Numbered from the stretch's first letter, positions 1-9,712 are shown. The stretch: 64,000 nt of DNA from an uncultured Bacteroidales bacterium (GCA_949289215.1 CASENC010000009.1:1-64000), one strand, 5' to 3'. The notes: generated by a model from the letters alone, not told the origin. Numbers and translations: made by a program.

Positions 1-7
1 AAGAATC

Positions 8-113
8 AAGGCGGCGATAGCGCGTGGGATCCACCTCTTCCCATCCCGAACAGAGAAGTTAAGCCACGCCGCGCCGATGGTACTGCGAAAGTGGGAGAGT
101 AGGTCACCGCCCC
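8..113 (+). rRNA. rrf: 5S ribosomal RNA
   Basis: The sequence carries the conserved 5S core: CCACCTCTTCCCATCCCGAA, then GAAGTTAAGCC, GCGCCGATGGTACTGC and GGGAGAGTAGGTC. The 5' end (GGCGG at 10-14) pairs with the 3' end (CCGCC at 107-111) to form helix I, which sets the ends to within a few bases. It is presumably the last gene of an rRNA operon whose 16S and 23S genes lie before the window, because a terminator follows directly. Confidence 0.95.
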
Positions 114-123
114 ATAGAGGAGA

Positions 124-168
124 AGAATCCCGGACAGCCTTCAAGGCAGCCCGGGATTCTCTCTTTTT
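124..168 (+). terminator. Terminator of the rRNA operon
   Basis: A perfect 10-bp stem, AGAATCCCGG (124-133) with CCGGGATTCT (151-160), has a short inner stem (GCCT/AGGC) in its loop and is followed by a T-rich tract (CTCTTTTT). It lies about 12 bases after the 5S gene and fits an intrinsic terminator. Confidence 0.9.
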
Positions 169-268
169 ACCCCCCCCGCCGCCCCAGCCGGGCGGAATGG
201 AAGCTGAAAGATAATCATTAATTAAGGGGGTGTTATGTAAATGTTCAGCGTGTGCGTGGGGTGTTGCT

Positions 269-300
269 ATTGGCTGTTTTCAAATAATTTCGTACATTTG
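269..300 (+). promoter_or_regulatory. Bacteroidetes-type promoter of ftsY
   Basis: TACATTTG (293-300) matches the Bacteroidetes -7 consensus TAnnTTTG. ATTG (269-272) lies 20 bases upstream, in the -33 position. Transcription would start near 307, leaving a leader under 20 bases before the ftsY start codon. Confidence 0.6.
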
Positions 301-323
301 TCGAAAATTTAAGGAATGGGCTT

Positions 324-1277
324 ATGGGCATATTCAGTTTTTTCTCGAAAGAAAAAAAGGAAACACTCGACAAGGGGCTTGCAAAGACCAAGCAAGGGGT
401 GTTCTCGAAGTTGACACGTGCTATTGCCGGAAAATCGAAGATTGATGACGATGTGCTTGACAACCTTGAGGAGGTGTTTGTGACTTCAGATGTGGGTGTA
501 GATACCACCTTGAAAATTCTTGACCGCATACAGAAACGTGTCGCCCGTGACAAATATGTTGGGACGGGCGAGTTGAATAACTTGCTGTGTGAGGAAATCA
601 CTGATATGCTCGCCGAGAATGAAACCGACACGGGTACCGATTTTACAGTACCCGAGGATAAACGCCCGTATGTGATTATGGTAGTGGGCGTGAATGGGGT
701 TGGAAAAACCACTACTATAGGTAAGCTTGCTTACCAGTTCAAAAAAGCCGGAAACAGCGTTATCCTGGGCGCAGCCGATACGTTTCGTGCTGCAGCTATC
801 GAGCAACTTGACATATGGGGAGAGCGCGTGGATGTTCCCGTTGTGAAACAGAAGATGGGTGCCGACCCGGCATCGGTGGCTTTCGACACGCTTACCTCGG
901 CAAAAGCGCATGGGGCCGATGTGGTGATTATCGATACCGCAGGCCGCCTGCATAACAAGAAAGGGCTGATGGACGAGTTAACCAAAATAAAGAATGTGAT
1001 GAAGCGTGTGGTACCCGACGCTCCGCATGAAATATTGCTTGTGCTCGACGGCTCTACGGGGCAGAATGCCTTTGAGCAGGCTCGCCAGTTTGTGGCAGCG
1101 ACCGAAGTCAACGAACTTGCCATTACCAAGCTTGACGGTACTGCCAAAGGGGGCGTGGTGATAGGCATAAGCGACCGCTTCAAGATACCTGTTAAATATA
1201 TAGGCCTTGGGGAGGGAATGGAAGACTTGCAGATATTCCGCAAAGACGAGTTTGTGAAATCGCTTTTCGGGAAATAA
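324..1277 (+). CDS. ftsY: Signal recognition particle receptor FtsY
   Basis: FtsY is the SRP receptor GTPase that docks ribosome-nascent chain complexes at the inner membrane and hands them to SecYEG. The 317-aa product shows the short helical N domain followed by the SRP-type G domain: P-loop GVNGVGKTTT, the DTFRAAA insertion-box segment, DTAGR and TKLDGTAKGG. The acidic A domain of E. coli FtsY is absent, which is usual for short FtsY proteins. ATG at 324 follows a clear promoter by a short leader. rimO lies 67 bp downstream on the same strand, so cotranscription is possible. Confidence 0.96.
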   Translation: MGIFSFFSKEKKETLDKGLAKTKQGVFSKLTRAIAGKSKIDDDVLDNLEEVFVTSDVGVDTTLKILDRIQKRVARDKYVGTGELNNLLCEEITDMLAENETDTGTDFTVPEDKRPYVIMVVGVNGVGKTTTIGKLAYQFKKAGNSVILGAADTFRAAAIEQLDIWGERVDVPVVKQKMGADPASVAFDTLTSAKAHGADVVIIDTAGRLHNKKGLMDELTKIKNVMKRVVPDAPHEILLVLDGSTGQNAFEQARQFVAATEVNELAITKLDGTAKGGVVIGISDRFKIPVKYIGLGEGMEDLQIFRKDEFVKSLFGK

Positions 1278-1344
1278 ACTGTTTCTGTGTATTTGATGGT
1301 TTTCCCTTTTGTCAGAGGGAAGATGACATGGTAAATTACTACTA

Positions 1345-2655
1345 ATGGGAAAGAAAAAACGTATAGACATCATCACATTGGGGTGCTCGAAGAATTTGGT
1401 TGACACCGAACGATTATCGCATCGACTTGCCACAGCCGGTTATGAGGTGGCGAACGATAGCGATGATGTGTGCGGAGAGACGGTTATCGTGAACACGTGC
1501 GGATTTATAGGGGATGCCAAGCAGGAATCGATTGACACAATCCTTGAATTAGTCGAGGCTAAAAAGGAGGGGCGCGTAGGGCGCATTTTTGTCATGGGTT
1601 GCCTGTCGCAACGATATTTTGACGAATTGAAAACCGAACTGCCCGAAGTTGACCGTTTTTATGGCAAATTTGATTGGAATGGCATTATCGATGATCTTGG
1701 TGCCGCGGTTCCACCTGAAGTGAAACCTTATGAGAGGCGTGTTACAACTCCGTCACACTATGCATATTTGAAAATATCGGAAGGCTGCAACCGTTTTTGC
1801 GCTTTTTGTGCCATACCGCTTATCACAGGCAGGCACACTTCGGTCCCGATGGAAGAATTGGAAGAGGAGGTGCGCTTGCTTGTTGCCAAAGGGGTCAAGG
1901 AATTTAATGTCATAGCGCAGGATTTGTCGTCATATGGAGTTGACATATACGGCAAGCCTTGCCTTGCCGAACTTATAAATCGCCTTGCAGGGATTGACGG
2001 CGTGGAATGGATACGCTTGCATTATGCCTATCCGGCACAGTTCCCGTGGGATGTGCTGCCGGTAATGGCAAAACACGATAATGTGTGTAAATATCTCGAT
2101 ATAGCATTGCAGCATATCAGCGACACGGTACTTGCCAATATGCGTCGTCACATCACCAAAGCCGAGACGATGGAGTTGATAGAACGGATACGCCGTGAAG
2201 TTCCGGGAATATGCCTGCGCACGACGTTGATGGTGGGTTTCCCCGGTGAGGGAGAGGCAGAGTTTGAGGAGTTAAAGGAATTTGTAAAGTGGGCGCGTTT
2301 CGATCGTATGGGGGCTTTTGCTTATAGCGAGGAAGAAGGGACATATGCTGCCAATAATTATGCCGACATCATTCCTCAAGAAGTGAAAGAGGCTCGCCTT
2401 GCCGAAATCATGGAGCTGCAAGAGGAAATATCCCTTGAACTCAATGAGGAAAAAATAGGTAAAACATTGAAGGTGATTATCGACCGGGAGGAACCAGATT
2501 TCTATGTGGGGCGTACCGAGTGTGATTCGCCCGAAGTCGATCCCGAGGTGCTTGTGCGCAAGCCATCGGGCGGCCTCAAGATAGGGGAATTTACCCATGT
2601 GTCGATAACTGAAGCATTACCTTTTGAATTAGTAGGAGAAGTAAAGGAAGTATAA
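1345..2655 (+). CDS. rimO: Ribosomal protein S12 methylthiotransferase RimO
   Basis: RimO is a radical-SAM methylthiotransferase that adds a methylthio group to an aspartate of ribosomal protein uS12, using two 4Fe-4S clusters. The 436-aa protein has the N-terminal UPF0004 domain with three cluster cysteines (in LGCSKN, VNTCGF and VMGCLSQ), then the radical SAM motif CNRFCAFC, and a C-terminal TRAM-like region. LGCSKNLVDTE near the N terminus distinguishes RimO from the related tRNA enzyme MiaB. The stop codon is 5 bp before the menF start codon, implying an operon. Confidence 0.95.
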   Translation: MGKKKRIDIITLGCSKNLVDTERLSHRLATAGYEVANDSDDVCGETVIVNTCGFIGDAKQESIDTILELVEAKKEGRVGRIFVMGCLSQRYFDELKTELPEVDRFYGKFDWNGIIDDLGAAVPPEVKPYERRVTTPSHYAYLKISEGCNRFCAFCAIPLITGRHTSVPMEELEEEVRLLVAKGVKEFNVIAQDLSSYGVDIYGKPCLAELINRLAGIDGVEWIRLHYAYPAQFPWDVLPVMAKHDNVCKYLDIALQHISDTVLANMRRHITKAETMELIERIRREVPGICLRTTLMVGFPGEGEAEFEELKEFVKWARFDRMGAFAYSEEEGTYAANNYADIIPQEVKEARLAEIMELQEEISLELNEEKIGKTLKVIIDREEPDFYVGRTECDSPEVDPEVLVRKPSGGLKIGEFTHVSITEALPFELVGEVKEV

Positions 2656-2660
2656 ATAAA

Positions 2661-3704
2661 ATGGATAACACAGTTATCATTGAGGCTATCGATAAAGCCA
2701 TCAGGCACAAGGCGCGGTTTTACGCCTATCGCTTGCCCGGTGAGCAACAATTGCACTTTGGGGCGCAGATTATCGACCAACGTACACCCGAGGGGTTTAT
2801 GATTGTTCCATTTGTCGAAAAGCCCGATTGTATGCCATATTTTATTTCGGCTCAATTCGATGCCGAGAAATATATGAAACTGCCTGTTTCGTCGTTGCCG
2901 GTTACCTCGCTGCATAAGGTGGCTGAGACTTCTACCACGCAAGAAGCGTATATGGAGAGTGCCGCACACTGCATCGAAGCATTGCGTCGGGGAGATTTGC
3001 GAAAAGTAGTATTGTCGCGTGTCATTGTTGACGAATTTGCTTCATCGCTGACGTGGACAAGTGTGTTCAAGCGGTTGCTCGACCGATGTCCCGAAGCATT
3101 TGTTTTCGTATTCAATAGCGAGGTTACAGGAGCCTGGATGGGGGCATCGCCCGAACGCTACCTAAGTTATGACGGCAGCCGGTTGCATACCATGGCATTG
3201 GCCGGTACGCGGCTTGCCGGTACGCCGGGCGAATGGGGTGAAAAGGAGAAAGAAGAACAGGCCATTGTTGCCGATTATATAGAAGGAAAGTTTGCCGATT
3301 TGAAAATCGAATGTGAACGTTCCGAGTTGATGACACGCAAGGCAGGCAATGTCGAACACCTATGTACCGAATTTTCGGGCATGGTTACACGTCCGTCGCA
3401 GGTTGATGGAATGCGTAATATGCTTCACCCCACGCCGGCTCTTGGCGGATTGCCTGTAAAGGCTGCCGTGAAGATGATAGGAGAAGTAGAGGGGCACAGC
3501 CGCCGTTATTATGGCGGTTATATGGGACCTGTCGGGTCGGATGGACGCTTTGCACTGTTTGTGAATGTCCGTTCACTTGAATTTGACGGGGAACGCTATT
3601 GCATATATGTGGGTGGCGGCCTTACAAGCGGTTCCGATGCTCTACGGGAATGGGAAGAGACTTGTGGAAAGGCCGTCTTGCTGCAAAGCGTGCTTGACGA
3701 TTGA
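2661..3704 (+). CDS. menF: Isochorismate synthase (menaquinone-type)
   Basis: This chorismate-binding enzyme probably converts chorismate to isochorismate, the first dedicated step of menaquinone synthesis. The 347-aa protein is mainly the C-terminal chorismate-binding domain: RKVVLSRV, ALAGTR, the HPTPALGGLP motif and the closing GGGLTSGSD and EWEETCGKA motifs. It is shorter than E. coli MenF (about 430 aa), the N-terminal part being reduced. Salicylate or anthranilate synthase subunits share this fold, but the motif set and the absence of trp genes favour MenF. It starts 5 bp after rimO. The usual partners menD, menB and menE do not follow. Confidence 0.85.
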   Translation: MDNTVIIEAIDKAIRHKARFYAYRLPGEQQLHFGAQIIDQRTPEGFMIVPFVEKPDCMPYFISAQFDAEKYMKLPVSSLPVTSLHKVAETSTTQEAYMESAAHCIEALRRGDLRKVVLSRVIVDEFASSLTWTSVFKRLLDRCPEAFVFVFNSEVTGAWMGASPERYLSYDGSRLHTMALAGTRLAGTPGEWGEKEKEEQAIVADYIEGKFADLKIECERSELMTRKAGNVEHLCTEFSGMVTRPSQVDGMRNMLHPTPALGGLPVKAAVKMIGEVEGHSRRYYGGYMGPVGSDGRFALFVNVRSLEFDGERYCIYVGGGLTSGSDALREWEETCGKAVLLQSVLDD

Positions 3705-4046
3705 TTGCCAATACATAATTGTCGGCGAGGGTGTATCGAAAATAAAACAGCTATTGGTAGGTATTTTTGTGCATAAGTACTCACTTTGTATGGGTCGAAG
3801 TAGTTAATAACATTTAAAAATAAAAGTACACCAAAGTATATATATCAGGTATTCAGAAATATTTTATTGTGTTCAAATGCTGTTTTAATAAGGAAATTTA
3901 ATTTCAACTTCAGGTAGAGTTAGGGTGAAATAGAATATTTTATGAGGTTTCGCAAGCAATAGAAAATTAAAAATATTGTAGGAATTTATTAAATTTGCAA
4001 AGCAGGGGGGAACCTTGGCTCACCCGATGGTCAATAATTAAGGGAT
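3705..4046. other. AT-rich intergenic region before the PP2C-like gene
   Basis: This 342-bp stretch has no credible gene. TAAATTTG at 3990-3997 matches the -7 consensus and would give a short leader for the gene at 4047, but no convincing -33 box is visible. No good terminator hairpin was found after menF. Confidence 0.5.
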
Positions 4047-4904
4047 ATGATATTTAAGATTGATACACCATTATTAAATTGCTCACACACTGCGGGCACG
4101 GGAGGTAAGGAAGATTATGTATATCCTGCGCCCGGGGGTGCAGGCACAGGCAACCGCATGTTTATGGTGTGTGATGTGAAAGGTCGCCAAGAAATCGACG
4201 AGGTGGCTTGTCGTGCGGTGTATCATGCCGTTTGCGATGCTGTCAGCGTGGGGCACGATGCAGCCAAGTCGTTTTCGGCAAGCATATATGCCGATGCACT
4301 TCATTCGGCAAGCGATGTGCTTGATTCCATCGACGGAGTTGAAGATATGAAACGTGTGCGCAAGGGTGATGTGGCAATTGCCTTTGCATTGTTGCATAAA
4401 GGCGGATGTTTTCTTGCAACCACGGGAAGTGCTCAAGTGATGCTTGTGCGACCCGGCGAAGGCATCATATATCGTTCGCGCAATGTCGATGAACGAGCAA
4501 GGCTCGGCGAGAAACAAGAGCACAGGCTGGATGCAATTATACAGAACATAACCAATTTGAAAGCCGGAGATTATATTTATATCAGCAACGACAAATGCGG
4601 CATCATGGCTGATGATGAAATAATGGAAGTGCTTGCCAATGATAATCTTGCAGATAATGAAAAACTTGGGCGGTTGCGGCTTGCTACCGTTGATGGTGAT
4701 GTCCGCAGGGAGTATCTTATCCATATAACAGATGTGCAAGGCGATAAAGAAACGAGTACCGGCGAATTGCAAGAAAAGCGTTTTAAAGTGGGCAAGGTTG
4801 TGCGTGGTCCATTGGTTGTGGCTGTGGTGACTGCGTTGTTGGCATTGTGGTTCATGCTGGTATTTGCCATTTCATCTTATATCATCGACCGTTTTGATTT
4901 GTGA
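4047..4904 (+). CDS. Membrane-anchored degenerate PP2C-like protein
   Basis: The 285-aa product resembles the PPM/PP2C serine-threonine phosphatase fold. An FMVCDVKGR segment (Asp43) sits where the metal-binding DGMGG motif is expected, a central GDVAIAFALL stretch corresponds to the GTTA-type strand, and GSAQVMLVRPGEG replaces the usual GDSR-type motif. Several metal-ligand aspartates appear to be missing (GSA for GDS; SNDKCGI for the SDG motif), so catalysis is doubtful and a pseudophosphatase or sensory role is possible. A single C-terminal membrane helix (about residues 255-277) ends the protein, leaving the domain in the cytoplasm. No partner kinase lies nearby. The family assignment is inferred from motif order only. 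Confidence 0.55.
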   Translation: MIFKIDTPLLNCSHTAGTGGKEDYVYPAPGGAGTGNRMFMVCDVKGRQEIDEVACRAVYHAVCDAVSVGHDAAKSFSASIYADALHSASDVLDSIDGVEDMKRVRKGDVAIAFALLHKGGCFLATTGSAQVMLVRPGEGIIYRSRNVDERARLGEKQEHRLDAIIQNITNLKAGDYIYISNDKCGIMADDEIMEVLANDNLADNEKLGRLRLATVDGDVRREYLIHITDVQGDKETSTGELQEKRFKVGKVVRGPLVVAVVTALLALWFMLVFAISSYIIDRFDL

Positions 4905-5077
4905 ATAGTGAAGGCCGGAAGAAATTCACATAAAAAGCAGTGGGAATTTGCACCACGCAGATTCCCACTTACTGTAAAAAAACACCTAAAAATTAAACTA
5001 AGAATTACAAACCTAAAAACAAATTCATGAAAATAAACCTTAAATCATATTATAAACCCATGTTACGAATATCGTAT

Positions 5078-7285
5078 TTATTTGGCAGTTAGCCATATCT
5101 GTAAAGTTCCGCCATCTGTGATAGCCTTGTGTGGAAGTCGATAGTCGGAAATCTTTTTGCCGTTAAGTGTCATTTTATCGACGTATATGGCATTTTCACC
5201 ACCTTCTTTGTTTACGATTATTTTGAATTGCAGTCCATTGCCAACGTTGATGGCAGCCCGGTCGATTAGCGGCGAACCGATTATGTATTCGCCCGATGCC
5301 GGATTTACAGGGTAAAACCCGAGGGCACTGAAAATGTACCATGCCGACATTTCACCACAGTCATCGTTGCCTGCATAACCCGACGAAGATGTGTTGTAGA
5401 GTGTGCGCATGATGTGGTTGACAAGCTGTTGTGTTTTGCGCGGTTGCCCGGCAAGTGTGTACAAGTATGCCACATGATGGCTCGGTTCGTTGCCGTGGGC
5501 ATAGAGGCCTACGAACCCCGATGCATTATCATTTTTTTCACCGCTTGTGACTGTTGAAGTGAAAAATTCATCGAGCTTGCTGCAAAATGCCCCATTTCCG
5601 CCGGTCAGTTCGATAAGTCCGTCAACATCGTGCGGAACATACCAGTAATATTGCCAAGCATTGCCTTCGGTGAACGGATAGCCGCCATTGGCGCCGTATT
5701 TATACGGGTCGAAAGGTTCAATCCATTCCCCACGGCTGTTGCGTGAGCGGAAAAATCCTGTGCCATGCGTGTCGTGCAGGTTGCGGTAATATTGTGCGCG
5801 AGCGTCAAACCGGACCATGTCGTCGGTTTCACCCATGACTTGTGCCAGCCTGGCTGCACACCAGTCGTCAAAACTCTGCTCAAGAGTAATCGACACCGAT
5901 TGCGATTGCAGGTCTTCGGGCATATACCCGTATTTTTCCCACACGTCGAACGGCGAATTAAGGTGAGGCGTGGTCAGGCTTGCTTTTACAGCCTCATATG
6001 CGTGGATGCTGTCTATTCCGGGTATCCCTTTCAATATTGCATCGGCAATTACCGGCACGGCATGGTTGCCTATCATGCAATAATTATCTTGCCCCCATAA
6101 TTGCCACACAGGCAGATATCCGTAGTAATCATACTGGCGTATCATGCTTGCCACAAACCGAGCGGTGAGTTCCGGTTCGATTATCGTGTAAAGCGGATGT
6201 GCAGCACGGAAAGTATCCCACAGCGAGAATGTGGAATAATGCTCGTCGCCGTCGGCAAGTTGGCGCGTGGCATAGTCGGCGGCCATATATTGCCCGTTGC
6301 AGTCCGACATCAGGTTGGGCTGTATCATTGTGTGGTACAGGGCAGTATAAAATATCTCCTTTTCGTGTTCCGACGCTTCAATTTCGATTTTGCCGAGTTG
6401 CTTGTTCCATGCCTCGTATGCTTCATTTTTTAGCGTGTCGAAACTTTTCCCTGCTGTCTCGGTCTGCATATTCAGCCTTGCATTATCAATTGAAACCGGC
6501 GATATGGCCACGCGGCATTCCACCACCGATTGGTGTCCGAAGTCGAACAGGGCTTTAAGTGCCGTGCCGTTGGCGACCGGTGAATTGTGTGTGACCGCTC
6601 CGCCGTTGTCGATAACCCAATTTGCCATGGGGCACGAAAATTCCATGCGGAAGTAAATCTTGCGCAATCGTGCCCAGCCTGTGATGATGCGGTATCCTTC
6701 CACTGCATCGGGAGCAACCACACGTATTTGTGAGGCGATGATTTTGCGCCCCCAACTGTTTTTGTTGGCCGAGTGGTCGAGGTCGAGCCTTATTGCCGCC
6801 GACCCGGTGCAGGTGTCGCCGAATGTGTAGCGGTGCAGGCCTACGCGGCGTGTGGCTGTCAGTTCGGCATTGATATTCTCATCTTTAAGTAGCACTTGGT
6901 AATATCCGGTGCTTGCACTTTCGTCATTGTGTGAGAAGCCGGAACTTGTGCGGTTGCGATCCTTTACAGGCAACACCAGTATATCGATGAAATCAGATGC
7001 CCCTGTTCCGCTCAGCCGTGTGTGCGAGAACCCGTATATCGTGTCGTCGTTATAGTCATATCCGGCAGCACAATCCCAGTCGGGAACTTCACGTGTGTCG
7101 GGCGACAGTTGTACCATTCCGAAAGGCATTGTTGCTCCCGGATAGTTGTTGCCGCTCAGTCCGCCCTCGATGGCACCGGTGCCAATGAATGGGTTGACAT
7201 ACCGTGCAACATCGGCTGCCGGCAGCTGCAAAACAGCAGCTGCCAACATAGCCGTAAGCCATATATGTCGCTTGTGTGATGTCAT
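5078..7285 (-). CDS. GH92 family alpha-mannosidase
   Basis: GH92 enzymes are calcium-dependent inverting exo-alpha-mannosidases that trim N-glycans and mannans. The 735-aa product has an N-terminal signal peptide, the family opening VARYVNPFIGTG, the NYPGATMPFGMVQLSPDT segment, the TLEQSFDDWC motif with the probable catalytic acid Glu, and GNDDCGEMSAWYIFSALGFYPV with the general-base aspartates near the C terminus. Its ATG overlaps the TGA of the upstream GH95 gene by 4 bp, so the two are translationally coupled. It probably works in the periplasm. Linkage specificity cannot be read from the sequence. Confidence 0.93.
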   Translation of the reverse strand: MTSHKRHIWLTAMLAAAVLQLPAADVARYVNPFIGTGAIEGGLSGNNYPGATMPFGMVQLSPDTREVPDWDCAAGYDYNDDTIYGFSHTRLSGTGASDFIDILVLPVKDRNRTSSGFSHNDESASTGYYQVLLKDENINAELTATRRVGLHRYTFGDTCTGSAAIRLDLDHSANKNSWGRKIIASQIRVVAPDAVEGYRIITGWARLRKIYFRMEFSCPMANWVIDNGGAVTHNSPVANGTALKALFDFGHQSVVECRVAISPVSIDNARLNMQTETAGKSFDTLKNEAYEAWNKQLGKIEIEASEHEKEIFYTALYHTMIQPNLMSDCNGQYMAADYATRQLADGDEHYSTFSLWDTFRAAHPLYTIIEPELTARFVASMIRQYDYYGYLPVWQLWGQDNYCMIGNHAVPVIADAILKGIPGIDSIHAYEAVKASLTTPHLNSPFDVWEKYGYMPEDLQSQSVSITLEQSFDDWCAARLAQVMGETDDMVRFDARAQYYRNLHDTHGTGFFRSRNSRGEWIEPFDPYKYGANGGYPFTEGNAWQYYWYVPHDVDGLIELTGGNGAFCSKLDEFFTSTVTSGEKNDNASGFVGLYAHGNEPSHHVAYLYTLAGQPRKTQQLVNHIMRTLYNTSSSGYAGNDDCGEMSAWYIFSALGFYPVNPASGEYIIGSPLIDRAAINVGNGLQFKIIVNKEGGENAIYVDKMTLNGKKISDYRLPHKAITDGGTLQIWLTAK

Positions 7286-9675
7286 TTATTAAGTTCTATT
7301 TTGTCGCCTTTTTTCAATTCGATGGTGAGAAATCCGTCTTTGGCATCAGCCTTTTTGCCGATTCCTTTTACGCGAACCGATTTTATACCCTTCGGCAACT
7401 TTATTGTGAAAGTACCGTCGGCTGTTGCAGTAAGCGATGCACTTGTGATTTTGCCTTTCTTCCACGAAGCCGATACCTCGGCACCGCCTTTTACGCACAG
7501 CCCTTTGAAGCTGCCTTCGTTCCATTCGCGTGGCATACATGGAAGGAATTCAACATACCCTTCGTGGCACTGTACGAGCATCTCGGCTATTCCTGCCGCG
7601 CCGGCCATATTTCCGTCGATGGCAAAAATGTCGTATGGCGCACCTGCGATTCCTTCAGGTGAAATGGTGAACAGGTTTTCGCGGCTCAGTTTGCCAAGCA
7701 ATGTGTTAACGCTGTTTGTGGCCTTGTCGGTTTGTTTTAGGCGTGCATAGTAGCATATCATGTTGGCCCGGCTCCATTCCACATCTTCCCAACCTTCGGC
7801 ATTCAATCGGCGTTCTATGGTAACATTGGCAGCATCAGCCAATTCAGGAGTTTTGTCGAGCGTGATTTGAGCATACGGGTATAATGATAACAAGTGTGTG
7901 GTGTGGCGATGGTTGGGTTGTGTTTCATCGAAATCTTCATACCATTCCATTACGCCGCCATATTTCTTGCTGATCCTGATGGGGGGAAGTTTTGCTACCA
8001 CGGCACGCAATGAGTCGGCAAAAGGTTTGTCGATGTTAAGCAATTCCGATGAACTGATGCAGGCGTTCATGATTTCGTAAGCAAAAACGCGGTCACAGGT
8101 AGGCATCATTGCAGCGCACAGGTTTTGACCATTCCAACCAAACGAGTTTTCGGGTGATATGCTTGGCCCCGTCACCATATACCCGGTTTTGGGGTCTTCT
8201 ACCATATAGTCGAGCAGGAATTGGGCGTTACCCTTGAGCAATGGATAGGCAACTTCGGCCAGAAACTTGCGGTCGTGAGTGTATTCATATTGCGTCCACA
8301 AGTGAGTGGCGAGCCAACTGCCGGCTGTGGGGTGCAGCCCCCACCATATAGCTCCCGACAATGCCGAGAAGCCCCACACGTTGGCTGTGGTGTGAGCAGT
8401 CCAGCCTCGGCAGCCATATACCTTTTGTGCTGTTTCCTCGCCATAGTATGCAAGGTCGTTGATATAATTGAACAGTGGAATGTTGCATTCGGCAAGGTTG
8501 CCTACGTTGGCCAACCAATAGTTTTGCTGGGTGTTGATGTCGAGGTGGTAGTCGTTGGTCCAGCCCATGTTGCAGGCGAGATTGTCGTTGAAGAATCCTT
8601 GTAATGCAATGGGTAGCGGCGAGTTTTCGCGTGATGAAGCTATCGTCAAGTAGCGTCCAAACTGGAAAAACAGTTCGTGCAGCCCAGCATCGGTTCCGCC
8701 ATCTTCAACGGCTTGGCGGCGAACATCGGTGGGTGTGTTACTATTGTCCTTGCCCAGCGTTAGCGCCACACGCGAGAAGAGGGGCGAATAGTCGGCAATG
8801 TGTTCGCGCTTCAAGTCCTCGAAATCGGTGCTTAGGGCATTATTTACAGTCTTAATGCACAATGGTTTATAATATTCGTTCTTATAGTCGGTTCTAACGT
8901 CGGCGATAATTTTTACCGCATCGGCGTTGGAAACTATTATTGAGCTGTCGGTTGCAGTTATGAGTCCGTTGTCGGCATCAATGGCAATGCGTCCGATGAA
9001 GCATACACCGCGTTCGGCCTCATTGTTGTGCAGCGATGCGCGGCCCTCGAAAATCAATTGGCCGTTTTCGGTCCTTATTTCGGCCTTACGCAGCAAGTCG
9101 AGTGTCATCTCGAATGATATTGCCCCCTTGCGGCTTGCCGTGAAATTCATGGCAAGCACGTCGTCGGGATTTGAGGCGATGTATTCGCGGGAATATTCGG
9201 TATCACCGATTTTGTATGTGACGCTGCTCACAGCATTAGTCAGGTCGAGTTGTCGGCGATAGCTGCTTGTTTCTCCTTGAGGGTAAGAAAATTTCAATTT
9301 CATGTCTCCAATGGGAAGATGCGATCCAAACGACCCTGTGCGCCCTGTAAGGCTGTCGTTTGCTATCCTGTTCACCTCGTCGTGTCGCCCGTCGAGCGAC
9401 ATCTGCTGCAACTTCCGCATACGTTCCTTGCCAAACGGGCGGTCTTGCGTGGGATTGTATCCTCCCGACCACATACTCGATTCGTTGAGGGCTATGGTTT
9501 CTTCTTCCACACCGCCATATATCATGGCTCCAAGGCGGCCGTTGCCAATTGGCAGGGCTTTCATCCATTCGTCGGCGGGTTGGCGATACCACATCATGGT
9601 GTCATCGGCCAAGGCACCGGTGCAGGTTGCCCATGCAACGCAACACCCGATTACAAGTTTCGTATATATCTTCAT
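7282..9675 (-). CDS. GH95 family alpha-L-fucosidase
   Basis: GH95 enzymes are inverting alpha-1,2-L-fucosidases; some prefer alpha-L-galactose. The start is placed at MKIYTKL, which opens a good signal peptide; the frame extends 35 codons further upstream without plausible coding content. The 797-aa protein shows an N-terminal beta-sandwich (LPIGNGRLGAMIYGG, LNESSMWSGG) and an (alpha/alpha)6 barrel with DINTQQNYW, ISPENSF (probable acid Glu) and FAIDGNMAGAAGIAEML (probable base Asp). The family usually has NINxQMNYW where this protein has DINTQQNYW. It is the first gene of a two-gene operon with the GH92 enzyme. Confidence 0.93.
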   Translation of the reverse strand: MKIYTKLVIGCCVAWATCTGALADDTMMWYRQPADEWMKALPIGNGRLGAMIYGGVEEETIALNESSMWSGGYNPTQDRPFGKERMRKLQQMSLDGRHDEVNRIANDSLTGRTGSFGSHLPIGDMKLKFSYPQGETSSYRRQLDLTNAVSSVTYKIGDTEYSREYIASNPDDVLAMNFTASRKGAISFEMTLDLLRKAEIRTENGQLIFEGRASLHNNEAERGVCFIGRIAIDADNGLITATDSSIIVSNADAVKIIADVRTDYKNEYYKPLCIKTVNNALSTDFEDLKREHIADYSPLFSRVALTLGKDNSNTPTDVRRQAVEDGGTDAGLHELFFQFGRYLTIASSRENSPLPIALQGFFNDNLACNMGWTNDYHLDINTQQNYWLANVGNLAECNIPLFNYINDLAYYGEETAQKVYGCRGWTAHTTANVWGFSALSGAIWWGLHPTAGSWLATHLWTQYEYTHDRKFLAEVAYPLLKGNAQFLLDYMVEDPKTGYMVTGPSISPENSFGWNGQNLCAAMMPTCDRVFAYEIMNACISSSELLNIDKPFADSLRAVVAKLPPIRISKKYGGVMEWYEDFDETQPNHRHTTHLLSLYPYAQITLDKTPELADAANVTIERRLNAEGWEDVEWSRANMICYYARLKQTDKATNSVNTLLGKLSRENLFTISPEGIAGAPYDIFAIDGNMAGAAGIAEMLVQCHEGYVEFLPCMPREWNEGSFKGLCVKGGAEVSASWKKGKITSASLTATADGTFTIKLPKGIKSVRVKGIGKKADAKDGFLTIELKKGDKIELNK

Positions 9676-9704
9676 AGTAAAAAAGTATGTATTAGTTTCC
9701 GAGG

Positions 9705-9712
9705 CAAATTTA
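9705..9712 (-). promoter_or_regulatory. -7 box of the GH95-GH92 operon
   Basis: On the minus strand this reads TAAATTTG, a perfect match to TAnnTTTG, 30 bases upstream of the GH95 start codon. No good TTTG box lies 19-21 bases further upstream, which would suit a promoter that needs an activator. Confidence 0.5.

Noticed and set aside
115..323. A tRNA gene after the 5S rRNA
   Set aside because: The sequence shows only a terminator hairpin and the ftsY promoter; no cloverleaf or T-loop GTTCGAATC-type motif is present.
230..445. A 71-codon frame overlapping the start of ftsY
   Set aside because: It overlaps the ftsY promoter and coding region in another frame and has no support.
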